Notes under the pieces: model-generated
Seen by the model: the letters and a program-made list of their open reading frames with translations, nothing else
Databases searched by the model: none
What the model was told of the DNA's origin: nothing
Shown: positions 6,390 through 13,132 of the stretch, in pieces
Layout: each line of letters starts with the position of its first letter
How positions within the stretch are numbered: the first letter of the stretch is position 1
Assembly (NCBI GenBank): GCA_009776675.1
Contig: WRNK01000011.1
Span: 1-13,947, forward strand
Direction: 5' to 3'
Source of the DNA: Methanimicrococcus sp.
GTDB taxonomy: Archaea > Halobacteriota > Methanosarcinia > Methanosarcinales > Methanosarcinaceae
Length of the DNA stretch: 13,947 nucleotides
Made by a program: the position numbers and the translations under genes

Positions 6390-7919
6390 ATGATGTCGAT
6401 GCTGTTTGAAAATCCGCTTCTTCTTTTTTTCATTTGCATTCTTCTCGGCTGGTTTTTTGGAATTCTCACCGGCATGATTCCGGGGATTCATGTAAACAAC
6501 GTGGCAGCCGTTTTGGTCGGGATGCTTCCTGTTTTTATTGCCGCCGGCTTTTCTTCGCTTTCGGTTTGCCTTATCATTCTTTCATGTGCCGTGTCACACA
6601 CGTTTCATAACATCATTCCGGCGATTTTTTTAGGCGTTCCAAGCGAAGATACGGCACTTGCCGTCCTTCCCGGACATCGCCTCCTTTTGATGGGGCAGGG
6701 ATTTTCAGCCATACGTCTTTCGGCTCTCGGAAGTGCAGGATCTATCCTCTTTTCATTGGTTCTCATGATTCCGATGGCTCTTTTTCTTTTTTATGCCTAT
6801 CCGGTTTTAGAGCCTCATATGGGATTTATTTTGATTGCCATATCTCTTCTTCTCATTCTTTCGGAAAGACCGCTCTCCAAAATCATTCCGGCGACATTTG
6901 TTTTTTTGTGTGCAGGGATGTTGGGATATTTTGCATTCGGACTCGACGGCAGTTTAAATCCGATTATTTTCAGTTCCGGCACATCCGTTTTAATGCCGCT
7001 TCTCAGCGGTCTTTTTGGTCTTCCTTTGCTGATCGTCAGCATGTTTAATCATTCCGAAATTCCAAAGACAAGAGAACGAATTGATCTGTTTCCAAAACCC
7101 CTTCTCATCAAAAATACGATTGTCGGAACACTTGCAGGAGCTTTTGTATCATGGATTCCGGGGGTTTCATCATCCGTTGCAGCGATATTGGCCGGCATTT
7201 TTATCGGAAAGTCAAAAAACCGAATGGATGAAGAAGAAGATGAAGAAGAAAATGAAGAAGAAGATGAAGAAGAAGATGAAGAAGAAGATGAAGAAGAAGA
7301 TGAAGAAGAAGATGAAGAAGAAGATGAAGAAGAAGATGAAGAAGAAGATGAAGAAGATGAGGAAGAAGAAGATGAGGAAGAAGATGAAGAAGAAGATGAA
7401 GAAGAAGATGAGGAAGAAGATGAGGAAGAAGATGAAGAAAACAATGCCAAAGAGTTCATCATTACCGTTTCTGCAATTAATACGGCAAATGCTGTTTTTG
7501 GGGTACTTGCTTTTTTTGTCATCGGAAAATCCAGAAACGGCGCCGTCGTTTCGATAAAAGATATTTTGAGCACGGCAGGAATTTCTGTTCCGGCGGGTTT
7601 ATTATCAAACGAAACGCTGTCTCTTTTTCTTTTGTTTTATTCCGTCATCGTTTTTACCGGATTTTTATCTTATTTTTCAACCATTGATCTTGGAAAAGTC
7701 GTCCCCCGCATTTTGAGTCAGATCAATTATAAAATATTATCCATGTGTATCATTGCGCTGCTTTGCGTTTTAGCACTTCTTTTAACCGGAACATACGGGT
7801 TTATTTTGTTCCTGATTTCCGTCTTCATCGGGTTTTTGCCGATTTTGCTCAAAACCAGAAAATCGGCTTTAATGGGGGTTATCATGTTTCCCGTGATGCT
7901 TTATTTTTTGGGATTTTGA
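6390..7919 (+). CDS. TctA-like (COG1784-type) membrane permease with a polyacidic insert
   Basis: This is a polytopic membrane protein related to the TctA subunit of tripartite tricarboxylate transporters, in the stand-alone archaeal form. The substrate is unknown, and no TctB or TctC partner is nearby. Family marks include GxxxGMIPGIHVN near the N-terminus, an early HTFHNIIPAIFLGVPSEDTA segment (split here into shorter motifs), and the second half-repeat WIPGVSSSVAAILAG. The chosen start (509 residues) is the ATG pair at 6390/6393 after GTGAT; earlier in-frame ATGs lie inside a 15-bp repeat array. Residues 280-350 are a run of Asp and Glu (about 71 residues, DEEE repeated) encoded by a 12-bp repeat. 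It lies between the GIFIGK strand and EFIITVSAINTAN, which are adjacent in relatives as I remember them. Without it the length of about 438 is close to normal. It ends 20 bases before the convergent ribB. Confidence 0.87.
   Translation: MMSMLFENPLLLFFICILLGWFFGILTGMIPGIHVNNVAAVLVGMLPVFIAAGFSSLSVCLIILSCAVSHTFHNIIPAIFLGVPSEDTALAVLPGHRLLLMGQGFSAIRLSALGSAGSILFSLVLMIPMALFLFYAYPVLEPHMGFILIAISLLLILSERPLSKIIPATFVFLCAGMLGYFAFGLDGSLNPIIFSSGTSVLMPLLSGLFGLPLLIVSMFNHSEIPKTRERIDLFPKPLLIKNTIVGTLAGAFVSWIPGVSSSVAAILAGIFIGKSKNRMDEEEDEEENEEEDEEEDEEEDEEEDEEEDEEEDEEEDEEEDEEDEEEEDEEEDEEEDEEEDEEEDEEEDEENNAKEFIITVSAINTANAVFGVLAFFVIGKSRNGAVVSIKDILSTAGISVPAGLLSNETLSLFLLFYSVIVFTGFLSYFSTIDLGKVVPRILSQINYKILSMCIIALLCVLALLLTGTYGFILFLISVFIGFLPILLKTRKSALMGVIMFPVMLYFLGF
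7227..7439 (+). repeat. 12-bp coding repeat giving a 71-residue Asp/Glu block
   Basis: The unit is GATGAAGAAGAA (DEEE), about 18 units, with a few GAG codons, one Asn for Asp in the third unit, and one slip (DEE followed by DEEEE) in the middle that keeps the length a multiple of three. The flanking permease frame is intact. The GAG codons cluster in the downstream half, suggesting that half is older or expanded separately. Confidence 0.95.
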
Positions 7920-7939
7920 TGTTGCCCAGCACAACGCTT

Positions 7940-8701
7940 TTAAAAATCGGCGGTTGTTTTTTTCCAAATCTCAAAGGCTTCTACAACTTCCCAACCTTCA
8001 ACGAAAATGAGACCGTTCTTTTCGCCATATTTTTTGGCATCTTCTTTGGAAAGAGCTTTGCCGCTGCTGTCATCCAGCATTTCACAAACAACCATGCACG
8101 GGTTTGTGCCTGCAATCATAGCAAGTGTTACGGAAAGTTCCGTTTGTCCGCACCTTTCATCAAGCAGTCCGGCAGCAGCGCGAAGTGTTGCGGTGTGTCC
8201 GGGCGTTCTGAATTCGGAGGCGAAGTCGACCGGCTTTTTTTCAAGAGCGGTCTTTGCCATTTCACCAAGGCGGCGAATTGTATAAGATCGATCGTTATCA
8301 GGGATTCCCGTTTTGTTTTCGCGGTGGTTGACCCAAAGAGAGAAAGACGATTTTTTGTCGTATGAAATGTCGCCTTCTTTTTCAGCAAATGTTCCGATTT
8401 CGAGTTTTGGAGAGATTTTATCGTTGGCTGCGGCGGCTGAGACCACATCTGCCATAAACGGCAGTTTCATGATTTCAGCGGCTTTTGGCGCAACAGCAAC
8501 ACAGATTAAGCCGCCGCCATCTTTTCTCATACGTTTGACATCTTGAGGCTGAACCGCCGTTGCCGAAATGACGAAATCCGTTTCCCCTTCTCTTTTATCG
8601 GAATCATAAAGCAAAAAAAACTTGTCTTCACGAATGGCTTGAAGAACATTTTGAATATTTTGAGAATACGAATCATCTTGTTTTTGAATTTTGTTTTCCA
8701 T
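7940..8701 (-). CDS. ribB: 3,4-dihydroxy-2-butanone-4-phosphate synthase
   Basis: This 253-residue cytoplasmic enzyme converts ribulose 5-phosphate to 3,4-dihydroxy-2-butanone 4-phosphate plus formate, the four-carbon precursor of the riboflavin ring. Motifs appear in the expected order: REGETD at 37-42 (acidic Mg and substrate residues), the NHRENKTGIPDNDRSYT stretch near 125-141, FRTPGHTATL near 164-173, and ERCGQTELSV at 182-191, which corresponds to the RxGHTE active-site segment with Gln in place of the usual His. The C-terminal part is VVCEMLDD, then GKALSKEDAKKYGEKNGL. It is the stand-alone archaeal form without a GTP cyclohydrolase II domain. It follows ribK on the same strand after 73 bases, so the two probably form a flavin operon. 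GAAGTGAAAG just before the ATG is a weak ribosome binding site. Confidence 0.94.
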   Translation of the reverse strand: MENKIQKQDDSYSQNIQNVLQAIREDKFFLLYDSDKREGETDFVISATAVQPQDVKRMRKDGGGLICVAVAPKAAEIMKLPFMADVVSAAAANDKISPKLEIGTFAEKEGDISYDKKSSFSLWVNHRENKTGIPDNDRSYTIRRLGEMAKTALEKKPVDFASEFRTPGHTATLRAAAGLLDERCGQTELSVTLAMIAGTNPCMVVCEMLDDSSGKALSKEDAKKYGEKNGLIFVEGWEVVEAFEIWKKTTADF

Positions 8702-8774
8702 TCTTTCACTTCATAAATTTTAATTTTTAATTTTTGATTTTTTTGAATAGATCAATAAAAAGACAGCAGCTAAC

Positions 8775-9434
8775 TTATTCAGGTGTTTTGACAATCACAC
8801 AAACACTGTCGCCGTCTTTTAAATTTAATTTTTCTCTCATTTTTACGGGTGCAATCATTTCAAGCAAATCCTGTTGATAATGCGTTCTTTCGGGAACGAT
8901 AATGTATCCACAGACACCGCTGATTTCGGCAGGATAACAATCACTCGCCCCATACGTTCTTGTGCCGTCTGAAAAGCCATCAATTTTAATAAACGGCATT
9001 TCCGCCATTTTTTTTCTCAGGTCAAGGCAGTAATCTTTGATTTTAATATTCAGTGTTCCGGGGTAGGGTTCAAAACCAAGTTTTGTCTTGAATTGCTTTG
9101 CGTAGCCGCCAATTGAAATATAATAATGTCCTTCCCCGAGACCTGAGACCACAACGCCGTCGAGTTCAATTTTTTCACGAACATTGAATATTTTTTTGTA
9201 ATCGGCAAATTCTTTGGATAATAATTTAACAGCAGCGGGCATGAGTTTGATATTTTGACCGCCTGAACTCATTTCTCTTTCAATCAAGCCTTGATCTTCT
9301 AAAATTTTCAAGTTTCGGGCAATTGTTTTATCGCTGGCATCCAGTTCTTTTTCCAACTCTTTTGATGAAATGCGAATCGGTTTTTGATCACAGCCGTGAA
9401 GGGCAAGCGTTTTTAAATATTTGATTTGATCCAT
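8775..9434 (-). CDS. ribK: CTP-dependent riboflavin kinase with N-terminal winged helix (RbkR type)
   Basis: This is a two-domain protein of 219 residues. Residues 1 to about 75 form a MarR/LysM-like winged helix (ISSKELEKEL, then the recognition helix DKTIARNLKILEDQGLIERE). Residues of about 85 to 219 are the archaeal riboflavin kinase, which uses CTP rather than ATP to make FMN. Its marks are GLGEG (98-102), GGYAKQ, PYPGTLN (123-129), TYGASDCYPA (160-169) and PERTHYQQDLLEMIAP (181-196). Proteins of this architecture (RbkR) are known bifunctional kinases and regulators of riboflavin genes in archaea. The position next to ribB and the palindromes before the gene fit autoregulation, which is inferred. 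I chose the ATG at 9434 because GAGATGGT ends six bases before it; the in-frame ATG at 9440 abuts that site and would add two residues. Confidence 0.94.
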   Translation of the reverse strand: MDQIKYLKTLALHGCDQKPIRISSKELEKELDASDKTIARNLKILEDQGLIEREMSSGGQNIKLMPAAVKLLSKEFADYKKIFNVREKIELDGVVVSGLGEGHYYISIGGYAKQFKTKLGFEPYPGTLNIKIKDYCLDLRKKMAEMPFIKIDGFSDGTRTYGASDCYPAEISGVCGYIIVPERTHYQQDLLEMIAPVKMREKLNLKDGDSVCVIVKTPE

Positions 9435-9443
9435 TTTCATACC

Positions 9444-9459
9444 ATCTCAATATTAAGAT
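9444..9459. promoter_or_regulatory. Palindrome at the ribK leader, candidate operator 1
   Basis: ATCTCAATATTAAGAT reads the same on both strands apart from one mismatched pair (C opposite A). It lies 10 bases upstream of the chosen ribK start. A regulator bound here would block initiation. The winged-helix domain of RibK itself is the obvious candidate. Confidence 0.45.
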
Positions 9460-9462
9460 ACT

Positions 9463-9476
9463 TCTCATATTTGAGA
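9463..9476. promoter_or_regulatory. Palindrome at the putative ribK transcription start, candidate operator 2
   Basis: TCTCA-TATT-TGAGA has perfect 5-bp arms and lies four bases from candidate operator 1. Both share a TCTCAA-like half site. It covers the expected transcription start, about 25 bases downstream of the TATA candidate at 9485-9492. Confidence 0.45.
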
Positions 9477-9484
9477 CGGGATTC

Positions 9485-9492
9485 TATTAATA
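9485..9492 (-). promoter_or_regulatory. TATA-box candidate for ribK-ribB
   Basis: TATTAATA (palindromic) lies about 50 bases before the ribK start. Transcription would begin near 9462, inside the two palindromes, giving a leader of about 28 bases. Confidence 0.4.
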
Positions 9493-9520
9493 CTTTTATC
9501 TTTGCCGATTGTTTGCCTTT

Positions 9521-9533
9521 TTACAGACTGTAA
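9521..9533. promoter_or_regulatory. Perfect 13-bp palindrome upstream of the ribK promoter
   Basis: TTACAG-A-CTGTAA is an exact palindrome around one central base, about 30 bases upstream of the TATA candidate. It differs from the two sites near the start, so it may bind another regulator or be chance. Confidence 0.35.
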
Positions 9534-9625
9534 TGAGAGAGGGAGGACAAGATAGCAAAATATATCAAAATATATCAAAAATTTGATTGTAAGAAAAAAT
9601 TGTATGTATCGTGACCCTATCAATA

Positions 9626-9690
9626 TAAAAACAACATTAAAACAACAAAAAAGAAATCAAAAACAACAAAAAAAATCAAAACAAAAAGAA
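9626..9690 (-). terminator. T-rich terminator region after gdhA
   Basis: Read on the - strand, several runs of five to eight T occur within about 65 bases, beginning 48 bases after the gdhA stop. No hairpin is needed for archaeal termination. This separates gdhA from the ribK-ribB promoter downstream. The remaining stretch 9441-9737 holds the palindromes listed separately and a short repeat (TATATCAAAA twice near 9560-9580). Confidence 0.5.
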
Positions 9691-9737
9691 TCAGTCATCT
9701 GAATCTTTCTGTTTCACTTATTCTCAAATTTTTTTAC

Positions 9738-11141
<1,404 letters not shown>

Positions 11142-11184
11142 TTAAGAGATACGAATGTAGCAAAGTATTGTAAACCCGACGTCA

Positions 11185-11194
11185 TAAATATAAA
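11185..11194 (-). promoter_or_regulatory. TATA-box candidate for gdhA
   Basis: On the - strand TTTATATTTA lies about 100 bases before the gdhA ATG, implying a leader near 80 bases. Other AT-rich stretches exist nearer the gene (for example around 11120-11130), so the assignment is tentative. Confidence 0.33.
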
Positions 11195-11228
11195 AAATGG
11201 AATATTTGAATTTGGATTTATTGAATTT

Positions 11229-11249
11229 TCTTTAAAAAGACTTTAAAGA
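11229..11249. promoter_or_regulatory. 8-bp inverted repeat between the membrane-protein gene and gdhA
   Basis: TCTTTAAA (11229-11236) and TTTAAAGA (11242-11249) pair around a five-base loop. It lies about 35 bases upstream of the gdhA TATA candidate and about 40 bases after the stop of the preceding gene. It could be an operator for gdhA or a transcript-end hairpin. Confidence 0.35.
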
Positions 11250-11286
11250 CATTATCCGGAGAATATGAAACCGCCAAAATTAAAAA

Positions 11287-11712
11287 CTAGGCGAGACCGG
11301 AAAAAAGAACGGATACCGCCATCACAAAAAAGCAAGCATTTGCACCAAAAGAAAATGCCCCCAAAAATCTTGACAGCAAGACAACGCAGCCGATCCATAA
11401 AAGACTCAACCCGATAAGTAAAACCAATCGACGATCAGACGGATCCTGATTTTTTCGACCATAAAACAAGTATCGGACAAGCAAAAATCCGGCGACATTT
11501 GCCGGAATGAAAAAGATAAAAAACAAATCCGGATTGAGATAAACAGAAATAAACGAATAAATAAGGAAAAAAATGAAAAAGCCTCGAAGAAGATAATACC
11601 ATTTCAACAATTTCATAAAAAAGGAGAGGGCGTTCATTGTTAATAAAAAGAACTGAAAAATAAAACGAAAAATAAAAAACGAAAAAATTGGGGCATTTTC
11701 ATCATGACCCAA
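11287..11712 (-). CDS. Small polytopic membrane protein, unrecognised
   Basis: I do not recognise this protein. As annotated it has 141 residues, with four or five hydrophobic segments separated by short loops: an optional one before residue 26, then YYLLRGFFIFFLIYSFISVY, DLFFIFFIPANVAGFLLVRYL, a basic loop RKNQDPSDRR, then two more to the end. The start is uncertain. A TTG at 11712 lies nine bases after the stop of the preceding gene, and AAAGGT in that gap could be its ribosome binding site, which suggests coupled translation. ATG codons at 11637 and further in would give a 116-residue or shorter protein but lack a visible binding site. The tight spacing makes it the second gene of an operon with the exported protein upstream. 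A function cannot be given. Confidence 0.6.
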   Translation of the reverse strand: MGHDENAPIFSFFIFRFIFQFFLLTMNALSFFMKLLKWYYLLRGFFIFFLIYSFISVYLNPDLFFIFFIPANVAGFLLVRYLFYGRKNQDPSDRRLVLLIGLSLLWIGCVVLLSRFLGAFSFGANACFFVMAVSVLFSGLA

Positions 11713-11721
11713 AAATACCTT

Positions 11722-12378
11722 TTAAATTCTGAAAGGACTCAAAAACCACTGAATTAGCATATTTGAATATTTTAACACCGACAAATATGTATTTGACAAA
11801 GCTGCCTCTTCTCCATTTGGTTTAAAAATAAGCCCGTCTCCTATAACAAGAAACTCTCCGCCGAGAATCGCAGAATAATGTGAAGCATTTTCTTTAGAAT
11901 CGAATTTTGTAAGATAGAGAATGACTTGATCATTTTCGCGGTAGTTGAAAGAATCCAGATGTATCAAAACATGATCATCCGCAACGCCGCCGATCAGCCG
12001 AACTGTAATTGTTTGACCGTCTGTTTTGCCTTTATAGACTTCATCAACTTCAACAATAATATCATGATACATGAATGAGTTAAATGATGTCTCTTCAAGA
12101 GGCTGCCCGTCGGCAGTATACCAACTCCCCGGAGTAACCTCTTTAACTGTGCCGCGAACAACTAAATCAGCACGAGTGATTTTTATGATAGGTGCAAAAT
12201 CTGCGGTTATCATTGATACATTTTCACCGTAATTATCAAGATATTCTCCCATGACTTTTCCGGTAAAAAATGACGGATGGTCTGCAACAGCGTCGGATAT
12301 TGAAAACGCACATGGGGTTATCAGACATAAAACAAACAAAATGCAAAGGAATTTTAATATTTTTGATTTCGTGTTCAT
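11722..12378 (-). CDS. Exported protein of unknown function
   Basis: This is a 218-residue protein with a clear signal peptide (residues 1 to about 26: Lys-rich start, hydrophobic core, CAFS before ISD). The mature part looks all-beta. The segment ADLVVRGTVKEVTPG, then VEVDEVYKGKTDGQTITVRLIGG, then NDQVILYLTKF resembles, from memory, small secreted beta-barrel domains in which a 'source of a charge or flow' phrase (ADxVVxGxVxxV ... VxEVxKG ... VxVRxxGG ... GxxVxLFL) recurs. These occur in many archaeal and bacterial exported proteins of unknown role. No catalytic residues or C-terminal anchor are seen; the C-terminus is hydrophobic only briefly. The start at 12378 has CGGGGGAA seven bases upstream. 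The next gene begins nine bases after the stop, so the two likely work together. Confidence 0.78.
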   Translation of the reverse strand: MNTKSKILKFLCILFVLCLITPCAFSISDAVADHPSFFTGKVMGEYLDNYGENVSMITADFAPIIKITRADLVVRGTVKEVTPGSWYTADGQPLEETSFNSFMYHDIIVEVDEVYKGKTDGQTITVRLIGGVADDHVLIHLDSFNYRENDQVILYLTKFDSKENASHYSAILGGEFLVIGDGLIFKPNGEEAALSNTYLSVLKYSNMLIQWFLSPFRI

Positions 12379-12460
12379 TTAAATTCCCCCGATATGTTGA
12401 TATTGATACATAATATCGTTTGGAGAATTATTTAATTTTTGGGGCATGATTTGAACACGA

Positions 12461-12470
12461 AATTATATAG
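12461..12470 (-). promoter_or_regulatory. TATA-box candidate for the exported-protein operon
   Basis: CTATATAATT on the - strand lies about 85 bases before the start at 12378, giving a leader of about 60 bases that ends in CGGGGGAA. Confidence 0.45.
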
Positions 12471-12533
12471 TTGTTCTACTCATGGCCCTTTGTTAAATTG
12501 GAACATTACTTTCCTCGAAATAATTTAAGGAAA

Positions 12534-12687
12534 GGGATGCGTTTTTCCCCCAACCCCCTCATTAATTTCAAGAAAAGGGCATCCCGATTTCATTGATTTG
12601 ATATAAAATGAGATTTGGGTTCTCTTTTATTCATATCTTCAGAACATAAACGAATGAATCGAACTTGTTAAAGGTTTGCACTTCTTG
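12534..12687. repeat. Hairpin-bearing interspersed repeat, copy A
   Basis: It begins with GGGATGCGTTTTTCC (12534-12548), which pairs with the segment ending GCATCCC at 12585. A 31-base block at 12573-12603 is identical to 13016-13046. After a region differing by an extra stretch of about 42 bases it ends in a 20-base block (12668-12687) with one mismatch to 13067-13086. This last block contains the final codons and the stop of the 69-residue gene. Confidence 0.88.
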
Positions 12688-12877
12688 ATTTGTGTTCCGT
12701 AACGAAATGCAAAATATTTACAATAACCAGAATCAGACTGATAACAATCAACATTATAGCCAAAGTTAACCTTAGAACTTCATTATCAGAATTGCTCATT
12801 GTTACTAAAGCAATAAGCATGAAAGAAATGAAAAACAAATTAAATATTACGAGTTTAGCCTCGTGATTTTTTTTCAT
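12668..12877 (-). CDS. Two-helix small membrane protein, unrecognised
   Basis: This is a 69-residue protein beginning MKKNHEAKL, with two hydrophobic helices (about 9-28 and 37-58) joined by a short polar loop SNSDNEVLR and ending in a basic tail. The start at 12877 is well supported: GGTGGGGG lies four bases upstream. A longer in-frame reading from 12913 would place this site inside the coding region and is unlikely. A TATA-like ATTATATGC lies about 60 bases upstream. The last seven codons and the stop are within copy A of an interspersed repeat, so the C-terminal tail (SRSANL) may be a late addition. It lies between an exported-protein operon and a RhuM-family gene; no function can be assigned. 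Confidence 0.68.
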   Translation of the reverse strand: MKKNHEAKLVIFNLFFISFMLIALVTMSNSDNEVLRLTLAIMLIVISLILVIVNILHFVTEHKSRSANL

Positions 12878-12935
12878 AAAACCCCCACCATGTTGTTGTA
12901 TTAAAAATATCATGTTAATACAAGTCTAAAATAGC

Positions 12936-12945
12936 ATATAATTTT
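12936..12945 (-). promoter_or_regulatory. TATA-box candidate for the 69-residue membrane protein
   Basis: AAATTATATG on the - strand lies about 60 bases before the ATG at 12877, the right distance for a leader of about 35 bases carrying the strong GGTGGGGG site. Confidence 0.45.
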
Positions 12946-12973
12946 TATTGCCGATGATGAATCAATTAAAAGG

Positions 12974-13086
12974 GGGATGCGTTTTTCCCCAAAACCCCCC
13001 CCCATTGATTTTTGGAAAAGGGCATCCCGATTTCATTGATTTGATACAAATGGATGTTTGGGTTTTTTAAAGATTTGCACTTCTTG
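12974..13086. repeat. Hairpin-bearing interspersed repeat, copy B
   Basis: GGGATGCGTTTTTCC (12974-12988) pairs with GGAAAAGGGCATCCC (13014-13028), a 15-position stem with one G-G mismatch and one G-U pair. The loop holds a run of nine C (12995-13003). The blocks 13016-13046 and 13067-13086 match copy A. It lies just after the stop of the RhuM-family gene and could form its mRNA 3' end. Confidence 0.88.
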
Positions 13087-13132
13087 GTCGAGGATAGGGA
13101 TCAATTATTAAGCATATGATTTACCAAAATAT

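Noticed and set aside
6243..6491. 82-residue basic protein on - with KHKTL repeats
   Set aside because: It is mostly the complement of the 15-bp array and of the permease N-terminal coding region. There is no supporting ribosome binding site or family similarity.
7049..7573. Poly-Ser protein on - and Lys/Met-rich protein on + across the acidic repeat
   Set aside because: Both are alternative frames of the GAT-GAA repeat inside the intact permease gene.
8702..9480. FMN riboswitch before the riboflavin genes
   Set aside because: No RFN-element architecture can be seen. The region holds only short palindromes, and archaea of this kind are expected to use the RbkR protein instead.
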